From Tritrichomonas musculus (lineage: Eukaryota > Parabasalia > Tritrichomonadida > Tritrichomonadidae), in assembly GCA_039105265.1 (NCBI GenBank), contig JAPFFF010000027.1, forward strand, positions 1,302,001 through 1,366,000: a DNA stretch of 64,000 nt, in the 5' to 3' direction. Of this stretch, positions 8,899-19,058 are shown in pieces. Every line of letters begins with the position of its first letter. The stretch's first letter is position 1. The notes beneath the pieces were generated by a model. That model saw nothing but the letters and a program-made list of their open reading frames with translations. It made no database searches and had not been told where the DNA came from. The position numbers and the translations under genes are program-made.

Positions 8899-11800
8899 TT
8901 AAAATTTAACTGTTCTATTAAATTGTGGTAAAGTTATTTGTGAAAACGTCTTTGTTTTTCTGAAACAGTTAGCTCCATCTGTGAGATCAAATGTCATTGT
9001 TTCTCCATGATACATACGTTCATATAATTCTTCAACTGTAATATTCATTCTTTTACATTTATTTATGATACATTGTTTACAAACTCCTTTCATTCTTATG
9101 TGATAATTCTCATTACCTTGTTCATCAACTAATATATCAAGGTATGATTTCTTACCTAATGCGATTAATTTACGTGAGTGTATTTGTCCTACAGCACCTG
9201 GAAATGAATCAAAATCACAGTGGAATTGTGTCATATTTTTACCGATTAATTCTTTTCCATATTTTTCTTTATATATACTGGCCAGTTTTGGTAAATCACA
9301 TTCATTTAAGTGTACACTGTCGGTATCTGTGTAGTATATATCAATATTATTCTGTTCAGCAGTACTCACAACTTGATTCATGATATGTTTTGACCATGAT
9401 AACACTGACGCACCAAATTGTGGTAAATTAAAATGTTCATTAACTGGTTTGATCTTTTTAACGAAACATTTGGATGAATCAGTAAAAGTTACTTCCTTAA
9501 TGAAGTTATAATTGCGAAATACGTATGGTATAATTTTATTTTTGTCAATCACTTTAGTTTCTTCAGTCATTGGTTTCAGTATTGATTTTCCATAAATTGA
9601 GTTCAATAAAAGTTTGATCGTTTGTTGTAATGCATTACCTTCATTTTTATACTTTAAACGTAAGTCAAATAATGTTTTGATAAATTCATTGATCTTATTA
9701 TTGAAGCCTTCATTGAAGAAATACCCGCGGATGAGCTCGTATTCTACGTCGTAAAATTCCATGAGATCTATTAACGTAATCTTATCAATGTAGTAATTTT
9801 CCACTGTTTCATTGCAGAATATTTTTGATTGTTGTTCATTACGTTTATATATATGACCAAATCGGTATGGTTTTTCAGACTTGGGTAATAATTTAGTGAT
9901 ATTTACTTCAGCGAAGAATGCATCATAAGACATCAGTTGTTGATGAGTACAATTTTCTGGTATGATTTGTGGAATTCCTTGTGGAATACCATCCATAATT
10001 GACATCGCTGATGGGTATAAACTAACGGCATCAAAGTCTTGAATACGACCTTCAATATACTGTTTTTGATTATCAGCTGTCATTGTTCTTCCACCGCTTA
10101 CACATCTTTGAATAAAATTCTGTGGTTTTCCACTTAATTGATGACATCCAATGAAACAACCATATATACGAGCAAAATCATAACCTACTGCACTTATGGA
10201 GATAAATTGATGAATACCCACCCATGTTTTACTTGTTTCTTTAAAAACTTCTGCTAAATCATCATTAAATTTGTTCATACCTTTCATGAGCGTCAAACAG
10301 TCCTTGATACAGTAAAATTTAGCATATTGTATGATATCAATGCAAGGCGAATTGTTTTCATTGTATGCATTAGCGAATTTTGCATTTTTGATTAACTGTT
10401 TACGATTTTCTTCTAATTGTTCATCAGTTTGTTTATCTTTATTTTCTGCAACATATTGATCATAAAATTCTGAAAACGGTATCATTTTTCGTTTGATGTT
10501 TTCTTCAGTGTATATCTTATATGAAATTATTTCTTTGTGTGTCGTTAACTTGAACATATTTGCAAAATCTCTTAATGGCGCTGGAATGATGGAATAACTG
10601 TTTCTGAAGGTCAGATGTTTTTCTCTAATTTCTTTTGATTTCTTTGTTTTTTTATCAATTATAGTTTTCTTCTTGTCCATGATCACTTGTAATAAAGTCC
10701 CTGAACGTTGTGTAATTTGTGTTTCCCATCCTGGCTCATTTATGAAAAAACATGCATCGTATTTCAAATTATGGAAGTATGTTAACGAATTCGTTTGTAG
10801 TGAATTCAAGAATCTTGATGTCAAATCTGGACCAGTAAATGATGTAACATTTTTATCATCGCATACACAACATAAATATGGTTTATGAGGAGATACAGTT
10901 ACGTCGGTTTCATAATCAGCATAGTATATATGGGATCACTCAGTTATTTTTTTCAGATTAGTAGACTCTTCTTTACAACATAATTCTTCATCAAAATCTA
11001 AGTTAATGTAATCATTTAAGTGGTTGTCATATTCACATGTTTCAAGAATACCTTGCTCACATTGATTAATTTCCCTGAAAAATCCACATTTGAACATCGT
11101 TGTAAGGACAGTCGATAGTGAAGTACCGGTAGATGTTTCTCCTTTTTTGTTTTTAATTAATTGACGTTTTGTAACTGGTTTGTGTGAAAATTGTTCATCA
11201 ATTTCTGTTTTATGTTCAATGTAATATTTCGAAATTGGTAATGTTTCTTGCATATCAATCATGTAATGTTCTTTATATAATAGTAACTGCACTACTCTAT
11301 CTGCTATAACGTTTTTATTCTTACGTGTGTCAATACTTAATTGTTTCATATGGCGTGAATCTCTTTTTTCATCAATTTTATATACAACGAAGTGACATTT
11401 CATTTGTTCAGCTATTTGTGTTATCTTCTTATTTGGAATAGATCGTGTTAACATCATAGTACGTAATTTATAAATTTCTTCATCAGTGAATACACCCGAC
11501 TGTATACACGCATATACAAAGCAATTATCACGATAATTCTGTTTATCAATATTATCATATATTTGGTACCTCGTTAAACTTAATGAATCTAATAAGTTAA
11601 TATATGGAAAGAATGCTCCTTCAGGCGCACCTCTATAAACATCAATTGATTCAATTACTACATCTTCTCCGTCAATTTTTTCTAAAAAGTCAATCTTTCC
11701 TTCTTTTTTCTTCATTTGAATAAATTTCACCTCAAATCGTACTGGTATGTATTCAAAACCTATTAATGCTGGATCACTATCTGAACTATATGATTCGATG

Positions 11801-12360
11801 GTTATTTCACCTAAAATACATTTGAGTAAATCTTCAAAGTTAACTTCCTTACTTAAATTAAACATTCTACAGTTATCATTCATGTCATATCCATATACGA
11901 TTGGTTTGTATTCTAGTGAGCTGTGTTTTCTGATATATCTCAAAACTTGTGTAAAAGCATATTGTACTTCACTGTCATCATTGATGTTAACTTCAAATGA
12001 TTCATGATTTTTAGCAGCAATCATCATACGTTTATACTCTGCTTGGTATTTTTTCTTATCATGGACATTTTCTTCATATTGTCTTCTTTCGGCGGTTTTT
12101 GTATCTTTAAATTCGATTTTGATGTTCATTAATTGTTCAAATGCTTTGTTTTTTCTTTTTTCAGATCTCATCTTTTTTCTATAAGCTTTACGAGCGTCAA
12201 TATAATCTTGTACACTTACACCGCGAAAATCTATTTTTAAAAATTGTTTTGCGTCCTTCAAGAGTTCTTTCAGGAATGTAAGGTTCCTATCTTTATAAAA
12301 ACTAAATCCTGGAAGTGACAAAATTTCAGACTTATTTAATCTACTTAGGAGTTTGGTCAT
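8899..12360 (-). pseudogene. Protein-primed family B DNA polymerase of element A, interrupted (about one break)
   Basis: Recognisable parts in order are an N-terminal region with an NCFVYAC motif followed later by EHYMI (a Cys-His pair like that of OTU/papain-type proteases), exonuclease motifs YFHNLKYD and YCIKDC, and polymerase motifs DFDAVSLYPS, LLNSIYGKS and YYTDTDS. Together these match Polinton PolB, which replicates the element from a terminal protein. The closest relative in the window is the gene at 29794..33474. The gene as it stands is a fossil of an otherwise well-preserved polymerase. Confidence 0.85.
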
Positions 12361-12648
12361 TTATGATAAAAATAAAAAATAAAAATAAAATAAATTTTGA
12401 TAGCTCAACATAAATTATATTTTTAATAAAAAATAAGTTTTGTAAATTTCGCAAAAATAACAATTCCGTTTGTGGTCAAATGCAAAAATAAAAAATCACG
12501 TTTGTGGTCAAATTCACGAAGTTTGCTTTGCAAAGTTATCTTCGATAATGAAGTTTCATGAAATGAAATGCAAAAATAACAATTCCGTTTGCTGTAAATT
12601 CATTTGCATAGCAAACTTTGTTGAAAACAAAACTGAAAAATCGTAAAT
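12361..12648. repeat. Repeat-rich intergenic region of element A
   Basis: Two good copies of the gene-end motif (12451..12472 and 12570..12591) lie here, each containing AAAAATAACAATTCCGTTTG. A half copy near 12481 reads GCAAAAATAAAAAATCACGT and is followed by TTTGTGGTCAAAT. Two 13-bp palindromes also occur (TTTGC-TTT-GCAAA at 12522 and TTTGC-ATA-GCAAA at 12603). No open frame is supported. Confidence 0.6.
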
Positions 12649-13008
12649 TTAAAACATTGTACGGATAATTTTTTCTATGAATTCTACTTTATTTTCATCA
12701 TTTAAAGTTAATAATTTTTCGTTGATTTCATAAATAGAATACTTTTCAGTTAAACAGTTATAACATAGTTCATAACAATCTTCATCATCTCCAATTTCAG
12801 GTAAATTTTTCATAATATCTTCAACGCATTTGATTTTATTGATATCATTATATTCAAAAAACATGTAAATGGTTGATAAAACCTCCTGGTCATCTTCTTG
12901 ATACTCATCTTCTTGATATTCATCGTATGATGTTTCATCGTATAAATATTCTTCATTTTCAAAAGTTTCATATAATTCATTGATGTATTTTTCAATTCTT
13001 GTAGCCAT
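12649..13008 (-). CDS. Acidic protein of unknown function, 119 aa
   Basis: This is the outermost gene at the right end of element A. Residues 15-45 are very acidic and tyrosine-rich, with repeats of the type EYQEDEYQEDD. The rest is predicted helical, with a CYELCYNC cysteine cluster near residue 80. No family is recognised. Terminal genes of the two elements are unrelated in sequence, which suggests end-specific accessory roles. Confidence 0.6.
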   Translation of the reverse strand: MATRIEKYINELYETFENEEYLYDETSYDEYQEDEYQEDDQEVLSTIYMFFEYNDINKIKCVEDIMKNLPEIGDDEDCYELCYNCLTEKYSIYEINEKLLTLNDENKVEFIEKIIRTMF

Positions 13009-13178
13009 TTTATTATTTGTATATCGGATAAAAAAATTTATTAAAAAAAGTTTGAGGTTATTTCTTCTTATGAAAAATCATTTTTTTTACTTTTTTATCA
13101 GATGTATAATTTCATGAAAATCGGCTGAAAAACCTGTCTGAAAACTCTTCCATTGATCACCCGAAAATAAAAATATGC

Positions 13179-13316
13179 AAATGAATTTTACACTCATGAT
13201 TCACGAATTTGACATGGTTGAGTGGTATTTCACTTGAAAAACAAAAAATTCCCAAATGATTCTTCACCTCAGAATCCCCAAATTTGACATGGTTTGAGGG
13301 GTGTCTCATTTTTAAA
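13179..13316. repeat. 75-bp subterminal direct repeat, two degenerate copies
   Basis: Two units start at CAAATGA-type sequence (13179 and 13254) and share AATTTGACATGGTT followed by a GAGNGGT sequence and a TTTCA-like end. They lie just inside the right terminus of element A, outside any gene. Subterminal repeats of this kind often bind the transposase/integrase or act in replication initiation; that role is inferred. Confidence 0.6.
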
Positions 13317-13330
13317 AGTAGCTGTTTTTC

Positions 13331-13386
13331 GGCTGTAAGGATGGGCGGAGGGTCGAAGACACGTAGCCCTCCTTACCATTACTACT
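13331..13386. repeat. Right terminus of element A with a potential hairpin
   Basis: The sequence is much more GC-rich than its surroundings. GTAAGG and GGAGGG near 13335-13352 can pair with CCCTCCTTAC at 13367-13376. The end ACTACT at 13381-13386 matches the terminal hexamer of element B, which fixes the boundary. The partner inverted repeat would lie left of the window. Confidence 0.6.
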
Positions 13387-13969
13387 TCGACTGTTTCCTC
13401 TTTGATAAAATAATCACACATATAATTCTGAATACGAAAATGTAATTAGCTCGTATAGCTCCTTTTATCTTTATCTATTATATCAAAAATTCTCAACCAT
13501 ATAAATGGTATTCATCATTTATTTCAGATCGATTAGATAGTATATATGATAAAGTCTTGATTTGTCTAATTTTCAATAAATTGGTTTTCGACATCAGAGT
13601 ATTGTAATTTTGAAATTCATGATTATTTAAAATTCTAATCATATAACACATAAAATCAAGCACAATGGAAATTATTATTTACATGAAATATTTTTATTAT
13701 ACAAAAATAATGTTTAAGATAAATTATTACTTATAAAAAAAGAATTTTTTGTTCTTTTATAATAAAAAAGTTAAGGCAAAATTATAGTTTAAATAAATTA
13801 TTACTTTGAATATGCAAACTGAGAACAATCACATAATTCATTTGGTTGAAAATATTGCTGAATTATAAAAAAAAAACTATTTAATATATTTTGCTTTGAT
13901 CTTGGTGTATTTGCAAATGCTGTAGTTTGAATTTGTGTATTTTTGGAGATGCTGCGTTAGATTGTTTTT

Positions 13970-14119
13970 TGTATGCTTTTTGGTGTAAAGAACTTTTTGA
14001 AATTAATTTTCCAAACGTTTTGTATGCTCTTTGGTGTAAAGAACTTTTTGAAATTTATTTTCCCAAACTTTTTGTATGCTTTTTGGTGTATTAAACTTTT
14101 TGAACTAATTTCATTAAAT
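13970..14119. repeat. 51-52 bp tandem repeat, three copies
   Basis: Units begin at GTATGCTTTTTGGTGTA-like sequence (13971, 14022 and 14074) and contain AACTTTTTGAA followed by a TTTTCC-like end. The third copy is the most diverged. A weaker relative, GTGTATTTTTGGAGATGCTG, lies just before the array, which suggests an older and longer array. Confidence 0.8.
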
Positions 14120-14583
14120 AATGCTAGTTTTGTAAGAAAGTAAGCAGTTGCAAGATAACATAAGTAAAACTGAGCAAAACGCAAGCATTATAAGTTAGAA
14201 ATTGAAGATTGAAAAGCATGAGAGATAATCTTCTCAATGCTAGTTTTGTAAGAAAGTAAGCAGTTGCAAGAAAACATAAGTAAAACTGAGCAAAACGCAA
14301 GCATTATAAGTTAGAAATTGAAGATTGAAAAGCATGAGAGATAATCTTCTCAATGCTAGTTTTGTAAGAAAGTAAGCAGTTGCAAGATAACATAAGTAAA
14401 ACTGAGCAAAATGCAAGTATAATCAATTAGAAATTGAAGATTGAAAAGCATGAGAGATAATCTTCTCAATGCTAGTTTTGTAAGAAAGTAAGCAGTTGCA
14501 AGAAAACATAAGTAAAACTGAGCAAAACGCAAGCATTATAAGTTAGAAATTGAAGATTGAAAAGCATGAGAGATAATCTTCTC
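14120..14583. repeat. 116-bp minisatellite, four copies
   Basis: Units start at AATGCTAGTTTTGTAAGAAA at 14120, 14236, 14352 and 14468, an exact 116-bp period, and end in GATAATCTTCTC. Copies two and four appear identical and differ from copies one and three at GCAAGAAAACATA versus GCAAGATAACATA. This points to growth by a 232-bp two-unit step. No protein is encoded. Confidence 0.9.
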
Positions 14584-15270
14584 AAAGATAATTTGTTTGA
14601 ATTTCATAAAAAGATAAGGAAGAACCAATTAGACTAAGTAAATCTTGTAGAAAACAAATAAAATTGAGTACGTGCTAGCACGGGCAAAATTAGAAGTTTT
14701 TGGAGAATCTGTTTTATTTCCTTTATTTATTTGTCACTTTTTTAATCGACCAACTATAGGGATTTACGAAATCTTTAAAATATCAATTTTTTATTTATAA
14801 GTGGCAATACTTATTCAAATTTATAGTATAAATATTATTATTAATTTTGAAACAAAAGATTTTTTTAAAAAAATAATTAAATAGCCATATGGATTTTTAT
14901 AAGTAAATATATTTGCTTTTCTAATCTAATGAATATTTATTAACAAATTTTTAACAAAAAATATTTGTTAATATAATAAAATTATGAAGATATGAATGAA
15001 AAAAATCTGGAGAAAACAATTCAAAGGTGACAAAACATATTTTGAAAAAAAATATTCAATAAATATCGACCATTTATAAGTGTCAAAAATTCCCCCGGAA
15101 AATTGAGAGCACGGTATGCAAAAAACGGGTATTTCTAAGATAAAATATTTATTTTCATAAAACATTATAAAATTTAAATATAAAATAAATGTTTTATAAT
15201 ATTTTAATAAATTAAAATTTATAATTAATATATTCATTTTTCATTAATAAAATAAGATATCGGGGAAAAA

Positions 15271-15419
15271 TCAAAAACGCCTATTCAATTTTTTCCCAAC
15301 TACTCAATTTTTCACTTTTTCTAAAGGCGTTTTTGATCAATATTTTTTAAAAAAATCAAAAACGCCACATTTGACCTTCTGCCAGGTAAAATTAAAAAAC
15401 TCGTTTTTTCAAAAACGCC
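15271..15419. repeat. Cluster of TCAAAAACGCC motifs
   Basis: The 11-mer TCAAAAACGCC occurs at 15271, 15356 and 15409, and its reverse complement GGCGTTTTTGA at 15326. These GC islands stand out in a stretch that is otherwise nearly pure A and T. They could be protein-binding sites or the conserved core of a decayed repeat. No gene starts nearby. Confidence 0.6.
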
Positions 15420-16116
15420 AGGTTTTTATTTTCATTCAAAAAAATAAAAATTAGAACATTTATATTGCATTAAAAAAAATAAATATCTATTATTAAAAAA
15501 TGAAATTAATATATAAAAATTATATTTTAAATGAATGTGTTTTTTAGTTTATTTTCAACAAAAACCCAAAATCAGTAAATATATGACTTTTTAAAAAAAC
15601 TCTATTTTTATGTTTTCACATATATTTTTTCATTTATATTATTTATATAATCAATAAAAGCGAAAATTTAAATAAAATATATTATTATTAAGGATCAAAT
15701 AATTATCTGATTTTGAAAAAGAAGATTTAATTTATTCTTTAAATGTATATGTGTGTTATATTTTCCAATAAGTATCAATATGCAAATTAAATTTTGTAGA
15801 AAATGTTCAAATAGGTACTTTTAATTCATAAAAAAATTTTTCAATAATAAATGATCTTAATGAAGCATATTAAACAAATGGATGCACTTTGGTAATTTAT
15901 TTATATCTTATGCCTTTTATTGGAGAAATTAAAGATATAAAAATGTTTTTATTTTCATAGAAAAAAAATTGAATGCATTGAAAAATTGTGAAATAAATAA
16001 AATCATTTTTTTTATGAATTATCTTTTTTTTTACACAAAATAACATGAGGAATTATTTGTTTTCTAAATATATGCTTTTCATAAATTAAAAAAATAATGA
16101 CTGCTTTATGAAATTT

Positions 16117-16346
16117 AGTAGTTATATATTTGCCACGATTTTTGCACTTCGTTCAAAAACCGCGTCAAATATTTCCCATCCGTGACCCCAGCCCCGCTAT
16201 GCCAGGTATGATCCCCCACTCCCATTAATGATCTTCCACTGGGCTGCTCTCAGGATTCCTCTCAACGCTCTGCTAGGAAGGAGGTCCCGTATCGTTAACA
16301 TCAAAAAAGCTATAGAAAAAGTTGTTAATTGTGTGGTTTACTTAAA
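16117..16346 (+). repeat. Left terminal inverted repeat of element B
   Basis: Begins AGTAGTTATATATTTGCC and ends GTGTGGTTTACTTAAA. It aligns without gaps to the reverse complement of 63597..63826, with one mismatch seen (GTGACCCC versus GCGACCCC). It contains a GC-rich core (CCCAGCCCCGCTATGCCAGG) in an AT-rich context. The near identity points to a recent insertion or to active copying of one end from the other. Confidence 0.95.
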
Positions 16347-16394
16347 ACCTAGTATGAGAGTATTTATTAAACGTCCTCTCAATAAACGTCCTTT

Positions 16395-16856
16395 TTATGG
16401 CTTCCAATCAGGATCTTTTTTGTCGTCGTCTTTTTCTTCTTCTTTCTTTTCCTCTTCTTCAAATTCGTCAGATGTTAAAACCCATTCAATATATGGTTCT
16501 TTAGGTACTTCAGGGAATTTATTGGTTTCAAAACGATCGTGATCGACTTCTCTTTGAATGAAAGACTTTGTTGCTTCATATTCAGCACGATCGGTGACAA
16601 CTTTATCCATTTTGAGGACAACTTTATGTACATTGGTATCAAAATCAAGTGAAAAATTGAGGTCTTTGCATTGATTTTTGAATGATTGGTACATATAATA
16701 TATGGCGATTCCTCTTTTGATTCGATCTTTTTCGACTTGATTATAGAAATAGCTTGTAACTGAGATATTAGGATTTGGCCTTTCTTGCTCTTTTTGCTTT
16801 TCTTGCTCTTTTTGCTTTTCTTGCTCTTGTTCGGGTACCTGTTGCTGGGACGACAT
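16395..16856 (-). CDS. Left-terminal outward gene, acidic/low-complexity protein, 153 aa
   Basis: The start chosen is the ATG at 16854-16856 (MSSQQQVPEQ). The open frame reaches further upstream to an ATG at 16895, but that 13-residue extension is the promoter cassette, conserved as DNA at the other end of the element. An N-terminal Q/E/K repeat (EQEKQKEQEKQKEQE) is followed by a folded domain of about 90 residues and a C-terminal acidic and lysine tail. No family is recognised. The gene points toward the terminus, mirroring the gene at 63110. Confidence 0.75.
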   Translation of the reverse strand: MSSQQQVPEQEQEKQKEQEKQKEQERPNPNISVTSYFYNQVEKDRIKRGIAIYYMYQSFKNQCKDLNFSLDFDTNVHKVVLKMDKVVTDRAEYEATKSFIQREVDHDRFETNKFPEVPKEPYIEWVLTSDEFEEEEKKEEEKDDDKKDPDWKP

Positions 16857-16988
16857 AAGTAAAAATGAGGTGATGAGGTGAGCTCGAAAAATCATATTTT
16901 TAGCGAGGGACCTAACGGGTTTTCGGGGTGGAGACCGTTTACCAAAAATCTAATTTTTTCTCGTCGCCTCATCACATCACTTTTTAGC
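16857..16988. promoter_or_regulatory. Divergent promoter cassette, left copy
   Basis: Toward the minus gene it reads ATGATTTTTCG, then GCTCACCTCATCACCTCATT and TTTACTT before the ATG. Toward the plus gene it has ACCGTTTACCAAAAATCTAA, a T run with CTCGT, and then CTCATCACATCACTTTTT before the ATG. The same two half-cassettes occur at 62930..63109 in mirrored orientation, and one half at 19473..19560. TCAYTTTT just upstream of the ATG matches a parabasalid-type initiator. Conservation across different reading frames shows it acts as DNA and not as coding sequence. Confidence 0.8.
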
Positions 16989-18965
16989 ATGTCTAACAGC
17001 GACAACAGCAACAACAACAACAGCAACACTCAGCAAAAGAAACCTGAAGTTGAAGAAATAACAAAAATACAATACCTGCAAGAAATTGCAAAAGCAGAAG
17101 CAGAAGAAGAAGAAGAAAAAGAAATTGATTTGACTCATATAAAATATCACCCATACAAGCGTTTACCAACAAAACTCTCCTACATACAAACGCAAGAATT
17201 TCAAGAAAAAGGGCTAAATACACCGAAAGAACAACTAAACTGGCTAAATGCTAAATTGTTATGGAATTCTTTAGATCAAGATCAAAAGTGTCTCCTTGCT
17301 GCATATTTATTAGGAGACGAATTATATGCAAAAGGCGAAAAACAAGCATTACATTTGTTCATCGATGACGATAAACCAAATGATGACACAATTACAATTC
17401 AGTGTGCTACATGGTGGGATGATTTGGAAAAAAAATTAGCAGATCTCAAAAAGCCAAAAATGGCAAAACACATCCAAAAGAAATTCGATTACAGACAAAA
17501 TAATAGATATGGCTTGCCATTCGATGTAATAAAGTTTTTAATGTATCAACATTTAGACCAATACCGCTCAGAATACACAAACAATAAAGCTGTTTTAGGG
17601 GAATTAACACCAGAAGATCCAAAAAATATTGATGAAATGAATGAAATCATTGAAGCAGACCATCCAGAATTATCAAAAGAGCAACAAAACGCAATTTCAG
17701 AATTAACCATTGCGTATAGAAAAATTTATCCTTTGTCAACATTCGCTGATGCATATGCACATGCACGTGAAAGAATTGTTACAGTTATGGAAGAATATAA
17801 AGACCTCGACGAAGTCCCACCTTTGATTGAATTGCTCACGGAAGAAGAAAATGTAAAATATGCACAAAAAATGGAAGAAGAGCGTCAGGAAGAAGAAAAT
17901 GCAAAAGAGTATCTTATCTCATCAACCGCAGACATATTACAAAGAATAAATCCAGGAATGTCAAGAGACGAGGCAATGGCCGATGCAGATAGCAGATTGT
18001 TTCACAAAATGTTTGATGACAAAAAGACAGCAAGAGAAATCTTCTCAAAGGAATTATTGAGCAGTGAAGAATTGAAAAAATGGGAATCATCAACCAAGGA
18101 AATTCAATCAATTATAGAAATCCAAGAAGATTCTGATGATGTTGATAAAGATGTTGACGATGTTCTCGAAATCTTAAACAAATTGCCTGAAAAAGATGAA
18201 AAGGATCAACCAAAATCTGAAAAAGATGAAAAGGATCAACCAAAATCTGAAAAAGATAACGAAGACGAAAGCGAAAAAAATCTCATCATAACCACCGTCA
18301 GAAAATTACAAAAACTATTTCCTGAAAAAGAAGAAGAAGAAATAAATGATGAAGTTCAAAAAAGATTGAATGCCAAAATGACAGGAAATCGAAAAGCATC
18401 AAGAATTTTCCCTGATGAGTTACTCAATGATGATGAAAAAGAAAGATGGTCAAATCTTGAAGACCTCTATACTCAACAAATCGATAAACAAATTTCCAGA
18501 GAAGTAACCAAAAATGTTCTTTGGGATTTAAAGAAGAAAAATAGCTCACCAGTCCCACCGCCACCAGGAATGAGTCAAGAAGAATGGGCAAGAATGAATG
18601 CCGATCCTAACAAATTAAGTGCCAACCTTTACGAAAAATTGCATACACCGCCTCAACCAGAAAATTGGCAAGAATTACCTCAAACTCACAAATGGGGAAA
18701 TATACAAGAATTCACATCCGATCAAAAATCTCAAAAGGAAATTCAGCTAAGAAATGAATTGATCGAATTCTTCAAAAAGCGATACAATGGGGACGAGAAT
18801 TTGGCAAATGAAGTCGTTCACGCAAGAATTGCCGAATTTCAAAAGAAAACACCAAACGTATCCTGGTTCAAATTCCACATTGACAATTTCCTCACCGCAG
18901 TTGAACGTCAAGATCTACACACTGAACCAGTTCCACCTAACGTTCAAGAAGTTGACGAAAAATAA
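16989..18965 (+). CDS. Acidic helical repeat protein of unknown function, 658 aa
   Basis: The start is the ATG at 16989, behind the promoter cassette; upstream in-frame codons are promoter sequence. After an Asn/Ser/Gln-rich N terminus the protein is mostly helical and charged. Two roughly 60-residue units repeat in the second half, one with ILQRINPGMSRDEA and FSKELLSSEELKKW, the other with LQKLFPEKEEEEI and FPDELLNDDEKERW. Between them is a short direct repeat (EKDEKDQPKS, twice). The last 130 residues contain a proline stretch (PVPPPPGMSQEEW). No catalytic motif is seen; function unknown. Confidence 0.85.
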   Translation: MSNSDNSNNNNSNTQQKKPEVEEITKIQYLQEIAKAEAEEEEEKEIDLTHIKYHPYKRLPTKLSYIQTQEFQEKGLNTPKEQLNWLNAKLLWNSLDQDQKCLLAAYLLGDELYAKGEKQALHLFIDDDKPNDDTITIQCATWWDDLEKKLADLKKPKMAKHIQKKFDYRQNNRYGLPFDVIKFLMYQHLDQYRSEYTNNKAVLGELTPEDPKNIDEMNEIIEADHPELSKEQQNAISELTIAYRKIYPLSTFADAYAHARERIVTVMEEYKDLDEVPPLIELLTEEENVKYAQKMEEERQEEENAKEYLISSTADILQRINPGMSRDEAMADADSRLFHKMFDDKKTAREIFSKELLSSEELKKWESSTKEIQSIIEIQEDSDDVDKDVDDVLEILNKLPEKDEKDQPKSEKDEKDQPKSEKDNEDESEKNLIITTVRKLQKLFPEKEEEEINDEVQKRLNAKMTGNRKASRIFPDELLNDDEKERWSNLEDLYTQQIDKQISREVTKNVLWDLKKKNSSPVPPPPGMSQEEWARMNADPNKLSANLYEKLHTPPQPENWQELPQTHKWGNIQEFTSDQKSQKEIQLRNELIEFFKKRYNGDENLANEVVHARIAEFQKKTPNVSWFKFHIDNFLTAVERQDLHTEPVPPNVQEVDEK

Positions 18966-19058
18966 AAATTCCGATTATTGAGAGGTCGGTATAAAAATTA
19001 CTCTCAACAAGATTTAGGTTTCTAATAAACCTTTAATTTAAAAAAATTAACTTTTTAT

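Larger units (their letters stand above)
1..13386. mobile_element. Polinton/Maverick element A, partial (left end outside the window)
   Basis: The stretch carries a protein-primed DNA polymerase gene, a giant fibre-like protein and small structural-type genes, and it ends on the right in ACTACT. Read inward this is AGTAGT, the same hexamer that ends element B, and an AG terminus is usual for Polintons. The order small conserved protein (+) facing fibre protein (-) is repeated in element B. The integrase, ATPase and capsid genes would lie outside the window. About one interrupted gene is visible, so it is a slightly decayed copy. Protein-level divergence from B is large, so the two belong to different lineages. 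Confidence 0.85.
13387..16116. other. Inter-element spacer without genes
   Basis: This 2.7-kb stretch between the two elements is very AT-rich, with long A and T runs and stop codons in all frames. It contains a roughly 51-bp triplet repeat, a 116-bp minisatellite and a cluster of CAAAAACGCC motifs, annotated separately. It may be host DNA or the remains of older elements. From 14600 to 15250 and from 15430 to 16116 nothing else is seen. Confidence 0.7.

Noticed and set aside
13957-14184. A 75-aa minus-strand frame
   Set aside because: It is a translation of the 51-bp tandem repeat.
14120-14583. CRISPR-like array
   Set aside because: The 116-bp units are contiguous with no unique spacers, and the DNA is eukaryotic.
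14968-15237. An 89-aa minus-strand frame in the spacer
   Set aside because: Its Phe/Ile/Tyr-rich composition is what A/T-rich noncoding DNA yields, and nothing suggests a promoter.
16117-16346. A coding frame within the terminal inverted repeat
   Set aside because: The frame in the repeat (about 60-100 residues) appears at both ends only because the DNA is duplicated; it crosses into unrelated sequence at each end.
16878-16988. N-terminal extension of the 658-aa protein from a GTG codon
   Set aside because: The extension is encoded by the promoter cassette that recurs at the other end of the element and at 19.5 kb in other frames, so it is regulatory DNA.
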